NCBI GenBank assembly: GCA_023053545.1
Contig: JAKZAN010000001.1
Location: 5,166,565-5,230,564, forward strand
Source of the DNA: Lepidurus packardi
Taxonomy: Eukaryota > Arthropoda > Branchiopoda > Notostraca > Triopsidae
Length of the DNA: 64,000 bases
Direction: 5' to 3'
Shown: piece by piece, positions 27,918 through 38,632 of the stretch
How positions within the stretch are numbered: position 1 is the stretch's first letter
Layout: the number at the start of each line of letters is the position of its first letter
Program-made: the position numbers and the translations under genes
Notes under the pieces: generated by a model
Seen by the model: the letters and a program-made list of their open reading frames with translations, nothing else
What the model was told of the DNA's origin: nothing
Databases searched by the model: none

Positions 27918-30900
27918 TTACGCAGAACGAGGATCAGGCAACCTAGAAAAACAAATGACAACAACATTAAGCATGAACATCTTGAAACCAGGTGATTGGA
28001 TAGCTTTACTTATGGATTTGAATTTGCTTATCTATTCCAATATCCAGAGCTTGAGGTGTCAAGAAAACAAACTGCATATTCGTAAATTGTTTCGCTTTGG
28101 TCAAAAGCATATCCAAGACCGCAGTACGGTTAGCTGCGTCCTAAAGCCTCATTTTACTTGCACGGCTAAATACGCACAAGATTCAGTTCTTACCATAAAC
28201 ACGTCAAACTCGTCCATCATACGAAAAGGAGTTTCCGCTACATCCCACATTGACAAGAGAAAGGCAACCGTGGTGAATGATCTCTCGCCACCCGAGAGTG
28301 CTAGCATATCGTCATTACCGTCTTGCTCCACTGTACGGTTAACCCGTATCTGTAGAGTCTGTTCATCATGGTCAATTTGGAGAGCAGCCTACAAGAAAAC
28401 AAATTATTTTAGCAGTTTCTAGTGGTCAAGCTTATGCTTACGTTGAAATTCCTGGAACGCATAATCCTGCTAAACCAGTGGTGGACAGACGAAGTCACGT
28501 GCGCCCTAATATTCTCGTACCAAGCCTTACGCTTTGCTACGGTTTCCTCCAGTTTCTACGGTTAATTAGAGGGAAACAATCTGCATTCTTTAGTTGACTT
28601 TACCTTAACGTTCACTTTAAAGTTGGCAAATTTTCCAAACATTTCTACATATTTATCCCGTTTTTGCGTGTATTTGTTCCGTATTTCGTTCTCGTCGCCT
28701 TGCATGGTTTCACGCTTCTTAATGTAAGTTTGCAAAGCCTTCATCTCAGTCTCCACCACATCCAGTGACCTATAAATGAAAAACAATAAACACAAAGATA
28801 TTACATGTTCCCAATAACGCAGGACATGCTTCACCGCCTAGTTTCTTCCAGTCTGGGACAAATTTTGGCCGCTGTGGTAGCATCGTCCTCTGCTGCGCGA
28901 ACCATACTCAGCCAATCTTCCTTCTTCTTATTATGAACTTCATCCATTTTATTCTTCCTGTCCTTATACTGAGCAATCTTGCTTAACAAGTCCCGTACTT
29001 TGGCCTGTGCATCTTCTAAGCGATTCTAAGAGCCCGGAAAAGAAGTTTTAAAGCTAAAAAAACACATGTATTTCGTTTATTAATTTTTACCTTAGCTGAG
29101 TTTTCACCAGAAATAAAATCAATCTTCTTGGTAACCTTACGGTATTCCTCTTCTGCGGCGTCCATTGCAGCTTTAGTTTCTATATGCCGCTGCTGTATCT
29201 CAATTTTCTTGGCTCTTTGCTCTTCCATTATCGTTTCATTTTTGGCAATGTCTTCCTCCTAATCAAACAAACTGTTCGCATCACCTTAAAACGTTTTTCA
29301 ATGGTAACCTTACATAAACTCGAATATCTTCGGGTTCAGGCTCCTCAGCATCTTTTAAAGTTTGTACTTGACGCTCAATGCTTTCTAACTGGCGCCGAGT
29401 ATCAGCCATATTTGCCGTTTCTTCTGCCACTTCTTGAGTTTGGGCATTGACTTGCAATTGAGCTGCTTCCATTCGTTTTCGCATGGCCTCTTTCTCTGCT
29501 TTCAGTGGCTTCGTTTCCTGCTCAAGATTCCTATACAACAAAAATACACGAATAAGATCTTTACACGTTATTACTCACACGACAAAGAGCAATTTACCTG
29601 ACCAAATCATCAACAGACACTTGGAAATAACGACAAGGCTTCAAATGCCCTGCGTAAGTTTTGTAATTAGGTGATGGCATGTATGTGTCTCCTTCGTTCT
29701 TCAGTATAACAATTGAACAATTCCTCGGAACGCTAAGAAAGAAAAGCGGTTAAGAACCCGAAGCTGTCAAGGTAAGTCTAATGCTAACTTTCTCTCATCA
29801 GCTGTGAAAAACTGAGCTTCGGCGTCGTTATTAACGACAATTTGGGTCTCCAGCGAAGTATTGTCTATCACCAGGTTGAAAATGTCATCATCCTTCATTA
29901 CGACCTGGTCAATCAAGCGGACATAGCCAGAAGAAGGTTCCACACTTCCTTGTTCGATGTCATAGCGCTTTGCCATAACCAAAATTAAGTAAAAATTTCA
30001 GGATTTAAAATGTGGTGTACCTTTCTTCCCAACTCATTAGTGAAAATAGTCGGCCTCGGGTTTACGTTACTCAGCAATCGCTTCAAAATAATAGCGTCTC
30101 CATCGTTATCCACCACATACCCACACAGGATTTTGCCCAAGCGATTTTCCACTAAAGAAACGTACGAATGATCCGGTACTTTTACAAAAACGCCTAGTTT
30201 CACATATTTTCTATTAGAATATTTCTTAAAAGCAAAGTTAATTAGTACCAATGGGTCCTTTGGGGATTTTCTTGAAGCCTGCAGTACTGAATTGCTCCAG
30301 GAGCCTTGGAACAAAAGCCCCAAACACGCTTAACTGGTTACTGGTGGTGTTTTTCAGGTCATCTAATCGGCGATAGTTGTTACCTGTACATTTTTTTAAA
30401 TAATTTTTTTTAATACATAAAATATTATCCTAAATTTAAAAGAACAAACTAAAAATTAAACATTTATATTTTTTTTTAAATATAAAAAAAAATATCAGAT
30501 GGAGGTAGTGATTGAACGTACTAATCTTTCTCTGAAGTTCTCGATCGTCTTCTTTCAGGGTATCCAGCTGCTGTTTGGCACTGTTTAGCGCAGATCTGAG
30601 TTGATTTAAGTGGTGATCTCCTGCTCTTCGTTGGGAAATAATCGCAGCTTTCTGCTGTTCCAAATTTAGCATTTGCTCTTCGCGTTCTGCTTTCCTCCTC
30701 CCAAACTCTTCATAATCCCTAAAAAGAGACATGAATACGATAAAAACATGTTCTGGAAACTTAAAGAATATACGTTTTGAGCAAGTTTTCAATTGCAATC
30801 GTCAGATGTGAAACTTCCTTCTGTAAAGAAACCATTTTTGCATCCAGTTCACGGTTTTCATGAGTGGAGATACGGTGGAGTTCACGAGCTCTACGTAAAG

Positions 30901-32145
30901 CTATTTCTTTTTCCCTTTGTTCGGCTCGTAAGGTGCCCAATTGAGAGTCGGTATCTTGGACTTCGCCTTGGAGTTGCCTGCGAACACGACATTAAAGCAG
31001 TATTGAGAATAAGGGTAATAACTTACTTCATTTCATCCTCTGCTTCTTTTAAGGCAGTACGTAATGTTGCAATATGGTCAGCAAGCTGATTGACCTTATG
31101 CTCTTCCTTTTCAAATAAAGCTTTTAAGGTGACAGCCTCACTTTCAAGTCCGTGAACCTAAATATAGAGCGTTAACTACGCGTACGGGAAAGTATTTCAA
31201 CTAATAATTAAAGGTACTTGAGCCCAAGCTAATTCTCCGCGAAGAATATCAAGTTTTACTTTGGAATCATACAAGGTCTGGATAAACTTGACTTGAGTCT
31301 CCCAATACTCGACGTCCTTCTTGTATTCCTCCAAACTCTACCAAAATCAGATTAGAACGGGGCGTTTTTAAGTACCTAATCACAATCTTACCTCAAGTTT
31401 TTCTGCTAAAGCTTTTTTGGCAACTTTAAGATCATCCGCAATCTGACTTCTTTCAAGCTTAAGCTGCTCCAGTAAGGTAGCTCGGTAGAAAAGTTCATAC
31501 AGCTTGCTATTGCTGTTGGACTTGAGAAACTCGCGAGAGGCATCTTGGCTTAAAATGCAGAGAGGGTTGTAAACTTGAATGTTTAACTTCAGCAAAATAT
31601 TCAGCAAATCCTTCTTTTTATTAGAAACCATTTTCCCTGTAGTAAAAATGCATGTTTCTATACCAGTTTGGTTAATCGTATTATTGGAACTAACCATTAC
31701 TATCACTAATTTTATAAGGACCACTTCCTGAAGACAATATGGTTCGAGATACGATAATAGAAGGGCCATACACGTTCGGCAAATAAGCTCCAGTACCGTC
31801 GTTTTCTAACGTGATTTCAATAAGTGCTCTCGATTCTCCCGTCTTTATCATGCCTACATAAGAAAGCCGGTCAATAAATTAATTAAAAACCACACTAATA
31901 TGCATTGTTAAGAAACGCAAATGCAGCTTACTCTGTAAGCAACTTCCGCGATTGGTAGTTCCTGCTCTGCTTCCTAGAACCACTTGTGCAGCCGTAAAAA
32001 TGGCACTTTTCCCACTCCCATTTTTTCCCACAATAAAATTGATGTTGGGTCCAAGTTTCAACTCCAACTTACTATGGCACAAGAAGTTTTCTAGATAGAT
32101 CCGCTGGATCAGTCCACACACTTTGGGAGCTGGATCTGGCTGCAT
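27918..32145 (-). CDS. SMC6: SMC6, ATPase of the SMC5/6 complex
   Basis: ABC-type ATPase that with SMC5 forms the SMC5/6 complex in recombinational repair and chromosome segregation. About 19 exons. Well-resolved 5' ones are 32145-31932, 31853-31695, 31636-31392, 31337-31218, 31157-31027, 30977-30774, 30718-30522 and 30383-30249. Walker A is GKNGSGKS at 40-47. The [18 protein letters not shown] segment is typical of SMC6 heads. The first coiled coil is followed by the hinge (about 30383-30021, with KIPKGPIG), then the second coiled coil. The ABC signature [16 protein letters not shown] and the Walker B strand [12 protein letters not shown] lie near 28280-28175. The last exon encodes only the end LPDPRSA, matching the short conserved SMC6 tail, with stop at 27918. 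One junction in the hinge (30248-30211) cannot be closed in frame with GT-AG ends; see findings. Confidence 0.93.
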
Positions 32146-32968
32146 TTTTACGCTCTATGATAGAGGCAACAACATGTTAAAACTTTATTCAGAGTGGACA
32201 AAAATCTGCCGCACGAACCCACAAATAAACGACACAAAATATGAATATGATGAATACTAGCTATGAAGGAGCCAGCAGATACCAAAGGACACCCAACCCA
32301 ATCAAATGATACGAAAGTGACAGTAGCGCCAAGAACGGAGAGCGTAACCATTACAGGATGCTTTTTACTTGTATGTAAGGTTCACGCCATGAGTTGGTGG
32401 ATGAAGAGATTTAAGCTTAAGGCCCCGGTATACACATGTTCCAGGATTTTTTCCGATAATAGATGGGGACACCGCTGCTTCCCTAGAGGATAGGCAATGT
32501 TAGCGTGGCTAACAACAGATGGCGTACTAGTCAAATAGAAACCCCGTATGAAGGCTACGCCCCCTTGCATTTTATATCAGATATTACCATACGGTTTGCT
32601 GCAGTAGCGGAAAAAAGCGTAAACATGACATGAAATAATGATTTTATTACGGATATTTATGTTTATACTAAATACATGGTACTTTCTTTCCTTTTCTGTT
32701 ATCAATTTTATATCTATTAACCAGTTATATGATTTTTCAAGTTTATATTATTGAGTAATAAAAGAACCTGAACTTGTTGGCTAAACAATTAATTATACTT
32801 GCATGAGGAAGCATACTTTAGAGCGTCCCCTTGCTTAATTTATTGAATAAATAAGTTTCTGGGTGTTCTAAAAACAGTAGTTTCTTCAACAAAACAACGA
32901 TTTATCCCATCTAATCTACTTGTATTCCACCACTTCAGAAGATTATTTTTCTGAGTACAATTGAATTG
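32146..32968. other. SMC6 upstream region and 3' flank of orphan ORF
   Basis: AT-rich, no recognised gene. It probably carries the SMC6 promoter (nearest 32145) and the 3' UTR of the minus-strand ORF ending at 32969. Confidence 0.4.
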
Positions 32969-33499
32969 TTATTCCATTTTCTTTTGTTCTTCATTCTCGT
33001 TAATGGACATCTGTCGAAATTCCTGATCAGGAGGAGCTCTTACGCCGTTGCTTCCGTTTTCGGGAGTGAGATGCGCTTGCAACATGTAAAAAGAGCGAAT
33101 GTTGTCAGGCAAATCAATGTTTCCGTCAGAGATATGGCGACCTAGATCCCTGAAGAAGTTTTCCATGCCAACATCTACTTGTTGACGTCTCTCGCGTCTT
33201 CTTTGGTTCCTTGTATAAGCCCTAGTATTGTCATTTTCCTCCAAGAAACGCGGATTCGCGCCTCGCGGTGCAAAGTTTGTAGCCTGCGGTACCTCCGGCC
33301 TGATTCTGCCGTGCTGCGATACCCGAGCACGGCCATTATAGGGGTGCGTAAAATCGCGTCGATCACGGTAATTTACATAACCCTGAATACTGCGGCCTCT
33401 GCTTACTCCGCTTCTTCCTCGCTCTTCTTCCTCCCGAATTAGCAGCAATCTGGCGTTACCCATTAGATTTTCTGCAAACTGCCGCATAAACGGATCCAT
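32969..33499 (-). CDS. Orphan Arg-rich hypothetical protein
   Basis: A 176-residue single-exon ORF that I do not recognise. It starts MDPFMRQFAENLMGNARLLL, a possible amphipathic helix, followed by an Arg-rich, low-hydrophobicity middle (RGRS, RDRRDF, NQRRRERRQQ) and a more acidic C-terminal third ending ENEEQKKME. No signal peptide, membrane segment or Cys pairs. The sequence just before the ATG ends ATCAATAG, an acceptor-like site, so a 5' UTR intron is likely. Length and composition exceed what chance frames in this window show, and it is not antisense to a known gene. It could be an RNA-binding or disordered nuclear protein; that is a guess from composition only. Confidence 0.5.
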   Translation of the reverse strand: MDPFMRQFAENLMGNARLLLIREEEERGRSGVSRGRSIQGYVNYRDRRDFTHPYNGRARVSQHGRIRPEVPQATNFAPRGANPRFLEENDNTRAYTRNQRRRERRQQVDVGMENFFRDLGRHISDGNIDLPDNIRSFYMLQAHLTPENGSNGVRAPPDQEFRQMSINENEEQKKME

Positions 33500-33919
33500 C
33501 CCTATTGATAAATACTCTAAAATAATTTCACTAAACTAAACATAATGAAAATTACGTACCAATAATCAATGAAGATAATTAAAAAAACACTGACGCTAAG
33601 TAGTCACTGCTAGACTGCGCGTAGCCTGCTAATGTAATGGGTAACTTTATTTCGGCTACTTACAGAAAATGACTCTCCCTTGTAACCTGAGGTCAAGCCA
33701 AATACCGTCAACTCGATGACCCTTTTATTACTATTTATCCATTTATTCTTTCACTAGTCTTTTCTCCCCGTCAGGCAATAAAAGAATGGGTAAACTACAA
33801 AGGCGAGGACAGACGCGTTATATAGGAAAGGGTTTTATCAAAAGAATCTCTTGCCTAAACAATCTTTATTCGTCAGTACGCGAAAACGCATGTGACTTGG
33901 TTTTTCTATTTATTCTGAG

Positions 33920-36900
33920 ATGGGTTCTAAGAGAAATTCGGGCCATTTCAAGAGGAAGAAAAAAAATCCCCGTGAGTACCTCCGTATTCAACGTGAAAAA
34001 CTTGAACGGATAATTGTAGAGGAGAAAAAACAGTATAACCAGGTTAGTGATTAGTGACTTACTGAGTACTAGTCAATCCCTTGAAATTCATAACGCTAAC
34101 TCCATTCTCCTAGGCGAACGGCATTACTGAACAAAGTAGCCCTGTGGCTGAACGAAGTAATGATGAAGATTTATTATCTGACGAAATTACTTCGGCAAGT
34201 TTTGACCATCAGGCGGAAACTGAAGCAGTTCAGCTGAATATAGAGAAAGGTGCTTTCAGTCAACCTGAGTTGTTGCGTGGGGTGAAACTTGAACGGATAA
34301 TTGTAGATGAGAAAAAACAGTATAGCCAGGTGAGTGATTTTAGTGACTAGTACTAGTCAATCCCATGAAATTCATAACGCTAACTCCATTATCCTAGGCG
34401 AACGCCATTACTGAACAAAGTAGCCCTGTGGCTGAACGAAGTAATGATGAAGATTTATTATCTGACGAAATTACTTCTGCAAGTTTTGACCAGGCGGAAA
34501 CTGAAGCAGTTCAGCTGAATATAGAGGAAGCTGCTTTCAGTCAACCTGAGTTGTTGCGTGGGGTGAAAGGCAGAAGAATAGTTGACTTAGGGCATGTCGT
34601 CCAGCTTACAGCACAAGTATTCTTGACTCATGGCGAATCATGCAAAGGTAGGTTAATTTTTCGCAGAGAATTGAGGAAAGGTTCTTTCACCGCATTATTT
34701 CTACGGTGCGATGCATGTCAAACTGAGTGGTATATTGATTCAGAGAGAGGCTTCAGAAAAATGACTAAGCCGAAGAAAAGGATGGCTACATCTGATGACG
34801 AAGAGGATATAATTTTGCCACCTAACAAGAAATTTTTATCCATAAACACTCTAATGACTTGGGGATTGGTAGCGGTGGGTGCTGGGCATCATGTTTTAGA
34901 GGAACTTTGCTCAGTCATTAGTGTACCTTGCATGACTAAAAAAACATTTTGTAAGAAGGAGCACTCCGTTGGTGAAATTTGGCACAAAGAAGTAGAAGAA
35001 GCAACGCGTGAAGCGATGGAAGAAGAGATAGAAGCTGCTATAGCTGCAGGCGACGTTGATGACGAAGGGTTCCCACTGATCACCGTTATCGGTGACGGTG
35101 GATGGTCCCAACGAAGTCACGGAACCCGCTATACAGCAAAATCTGGCGTGGGTGTGCTAATTGGTGCATATACAAACAAAGTACTATACGTTGACACTCG
35201 CAACAAGTTTTGTTCGGTTTGTACCAGAGCTGCCCGTTTACAACAAGCGCCAACACCCCATCAATGTTTTAAAAACTGGGACGGTCCCTCCACAGCTATG
35301 GAAGCGGACATCCTGAGCAAAGGAATAAGAGAATGTGAAAAAAAGTATAAGGTACGTATTTCTCATTTTATTGGGGACGGAGATTCTTCGACTTTCAATA
35401 AAATCTTGGCAACTACGCCTAGAAGTCAGAAGCTTCCCAAAAAAATCGAATGCGCCAATCACGTAATCAAGAATTACACAAAGAAGCTTTACTTGATTCA
35501 GGCCAAAAACATCAAGTACAGAAGGGTACTCGTGAAGTCCCTTATTTCGAAACTTACACGTGCTGCCCGAGGTGCGATAAAAAGAAATGCGCGAAATAAG
35601 GGTACCGCTGAGGACCTCTGCAAGGCCTTGGACAATGGTCCGAAGCATTACTTACTTGGGGACCACCGATCTTGCGAGAAACCCTTGCCCGGGAAGAAGG
35701 GCTGTGAGTTTGCTGGACAAAACAAGATAAGCAAGATAGATCCGAACCTCTACCGTGAAGTTTGTGCAGCACTTGATTACGTGAGAAAGAAAAGTCACAA
35801 TTTGTTACAAGAGGTGACTACAAACGCAGCAGAGAGGTTCATGTCTAGTGTTGCCAAAATTGTTGGCGGAAAGCAAATTCTTCGCTCGCAAAGGGGAGCG
35901 TACACGCACCGCTGCTATGGTGCTGTGTTGAATTTCCTTTATGGGAGAGGATTTCATGTTCCCATTTTAAAGAAATATAAAGTTACTTCTCCTGTGCTTG
36001 ACGCATTTGAGTTAAAACACCTTGCAAGCACCAGAGCAGGAAGAGAGCGTTATTCTAGATCGTCTCAAGAACGGCAAAACACAGCAGTTTCTGCTGATGT
36101 TGTTCAGGGTGGAGAGCCTTCTGGAGGTTTGGACCTTCATTACGGAAACACAGACTTGGACCCTGATTCTCTTGAAAGAGAAGCAGATCGAATACGTCAT
36201 CTTCTGCAGCTTACATCAGAAGAAATTGTGTCACTGGAAGAAAAGACCCGCGCCCAGGGAAGTTGCCCTGAGTGGATAGAAGGTAGACGAAACAGAGTAA
36301 CTGCCTCGTTATTCGGGAAGGTTTGTAAATTGCGGGATTCTACTCCTCGCAAAAATGTTTTGAAAGCAATTATGCTCCCGTCCAGCTGGACTTCAGAAGC
36401 TACAGAGTACGGCAAGTGTAAAGAACCTGAAGCGAGGAAAGCGTACGAAAACTTAAAAAAAGTTACTGTCCAACCTTCCGGGCTATGGGTACACCCTGAA
36501 TACGGCTACTTGGGTGCATCTCCCGATGGTGTAGTCGAAAAGGATGGCTTGATTGAGATCAAGTGCCCAAGCAGTGCAAAAAACGCGGAAAACCTTTATG
36601 ACTTCGTTATTTCCGAAAAGAAACAGTCAATTGGACTACTGCCTGGCGAAAACCGCAAGCTAAGGATCAACAAGAACCACCACTACTACTACCAAATTCA
36701 AGGACAACTTGAAGTTACTGGTAGACAGTGGTGTGATTTTGTTGTATGGTGTCCAAATGACATGCATGTCGAAAGAATCAAACGGGATAGAGACTTTTGG
36801 AGCAAAGACATGTTTCCCAAACTGAAACGCTTCTTTGACGACAGCTTCCTACCTGAACTTGCGGACTCACGGCTACAACGAAGCGAAAATCCTCGCGAGC

Positions 36901-36992
36901 CCCAGTTTGTGTTAGACGCTATCTCACGAAGAACGAAAGTCCAGGCCAATAGACAAAAAAAGGGAAAGGAAAACAGAAAAAAAAGAAAATGA
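33920..36992 (+). CDS. Transposon-type protein: Mutator-like DDE region fused to YqaJ nuclease
   Basis: Three exons join in phase 0: 33920-34042, 34114-34329, 34398-36992, giving 977 residues. The start exon is MGSKRNSGHFKRKKKNPREY. A CDAC zinc pair lies near residue 220. The RNase H-like region carries IGDGGWSQ (Asp about 346), a CSVC...HQC knuckle, FIGDGDSSTFNKI (Asp about 440) and NAAERF (Glu about 593), the order expected of Mutator-like DDE transposases. The C-terminal YqaJ exonuclease region has GRRNRVTAS (about 742), ASPDGV (about 821), LIEIKCP (about 831) and YYYQIQGQL. Such fusions are scattered through invertebrate genomes as repeated or domesticated genes. Both catalytic sets look intact and there is no frameshift, so it may be a young copy. 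I found no terminal inverted repeats around it. The exon/intron duplication is described separately. An AATAAA lies at 37082. Confidence 0.8.
33998..34571 (+). repeat. 287-base tandem duplication of exon plus intron
   Basis: The unit beginning AAACTTGAACGGATAATTG at 33998 recurs at 34285, so the period is 287 bases. Each copy has the end of one exon, a whole intron of about 70 bases and most of the next exon. Copies differ at only scattered bases and a 3-base indel (CAT present in copy 1, absent in copy 2). Splice sites remain intact in both. Confidence 0.92.
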
Positions 36993-37081
36993 GACATCAT
37001 TTTCGTATTTCATGTCTAAATGCAAACTTTTGACGCTACTTTATTTTTTCCCAATGTAATTACGTTTATTATGTCACTGTA

Positions 37082-37087
37082 AATAAA
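37082..37087 (+). terminator. Candidate polyadenylation signal of the YqaJ-type gene
   Basis: AATAAA about 90 bases after the stop codon at 36992. Motif only. Confidence 0.5.
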
Positions 37088-38074
37088 GAACACATATGTT
37101 CGATCTTTTAGCACGTTTTACTGGTACTGTGAACGCAAAATCATTACGTGGTCGTAATAAATATTTTATATTACAGGTTGTCAACTAATGCCTTTGGCGA
37201 ATCACCTCTGTAATGAGTATTTTTTTTAAACAATTCGCTTCAACAGGGTTACAAAGAATATAAAGGCGTGCGGCAGGAAATCTTATAATATCTACGTTCA
37301 ACATATAAGTCAATTGAGTTTGGCTCACACCTGTAAAATGTGAAGAAGTTTGGTCACTGGGATGCTAGATGCGTAGTTCACGTCGAATATTTTTTTAAAT
37401 GATAAGCGCAATGCTGTTTTGCGAACTACTTGTGGTAAGCCTAGTTATTTTTTCTCATTTTAGTAATAAAAAATTATTTAATTCATGTCTTGTCATAGTG
37501 TCAACATTATCTACACAAACCCACTAGAAAGACACATATTTCAATCGGGCGTACAATTGAGACGTAAGTTTAGAAGATGCCCAACTCCACGTCAAAAGAA
37601 TGGCAGATTTCTTCTTATATCCCATCGTTAGGCTTATGGAACTATAATTTTGGAAATGAGTCTTTTTCTTGCTTTATCGAAAATGTGTCAAGGGAAGCAA
37701 CTATTTTATATTACTATTAGACTACTTGCAACTGGAACTGCATACCAATGTGATCCACCCTTAATTAGAAAACTTTTATTGTAAAACTGAATGAATTTTT
37801 TTAACTGAAAACTCGTGTAGCTTCGTTATTGTTTACAAAGTAAGTCCCACCCTGAGGAGTGGTGACGTCGGCCGTCAACGGTTGTTCTTGAAGAAAAGAG
37901 AATTCTAGGGGAAATGTTTTGTAGAGAAGGCGTGCCATAGGCATTATCAACTATCCCTTCCTTCAAGGCCAATCCTTCATTCATATAGCCCGCTGTTTTC
38001 TTGCACCGACTGCAAACTTTTCCTATTCCCCCACATGGCAAATTGGCACCACTGTATAGGGAGCTAAATTATTA

Positions 38075-38353
38075 AAATTCGGGGGCTGATTTCATAAAAA
38101 CTACTCGTCCGATGTATTTTTTTTAAATTGTAAAAAATCTAGAAATAAAATATCTACTGCAAGTGATGGCCCGATTTCCAATTTTTCGGTTATTTAGAAA
38201 TTCCCAAAACTTTGCCTTCAATTTTTTAGTTAAATTACATAATTTTTTAAAAAAAACTCGATCACTTGCAGTAGATGTTTTTCTGATCGATTTTTTGTTA
38301 TATGTATCATTTTAATCGGTTGAGTAGTTTTTAAGATATCAGCCCCCGAATTT
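38075..38353. mobile_element. Foldback / MITE-like element
   Basis: A 279-base element whose ends are inverted copies: AAATTCGGGGGCTGAT at the left and ATCAGCCCCCGAATTT at the right. The arms extend about 100 bases each with mismatches; ACTACTC and ATCTACTGCAAGTGAT are shared further in. The centre is an AT-rich spacer with no ORF. This fits a non-autonomous DNA transposon. The target-site duplication is not obvious. Confidence 0.8.
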
Positions 38354-38404
38354 CCCCATGTTATTCACCCATAAGAGGGTTCTGTATACCGGGGCCTTAA
38401 AGAC

Positions 38405-38632
38405 ACAGATATATGTGAAAACTGTAGGGAACAAACACAGTAGAAAAACAGGTTGCTGTATTGCTCATCATACGGATACGAAAAAGAAAAATGGAGGAGA
38501 AGAGTAGAACAGATCGGAGTAACCTTTAACATGGAAAATGTATTAGGATTAGGGAAAATTGAACCAGAACGACAATATAAGTTAAGAAACTGTCTAGTAG
38601 ACTACCTTAAAGATACTAAACTAATAGAAGTG
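38405..38632 (+). pseudogene. Decayed C-terminal end of a non-LTR retrotransposon reverse transcriptase
   Basis: A frame with CENC, then a stop codon, then LLYCSSYGYEKEKW and VLGLGKIEPERQYKLRN resembles the Cys/His zinc-knuckle tail of Jockey/R1-type reverse-transcriptase proteins (CxxC...H...C followed by YxxER and an LLG-like block). The in-frame TAG and the absence of any catalytic part mark it as a truncated remnant. It lies about 50 bases after the foldback element. Confidence 0.5.
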
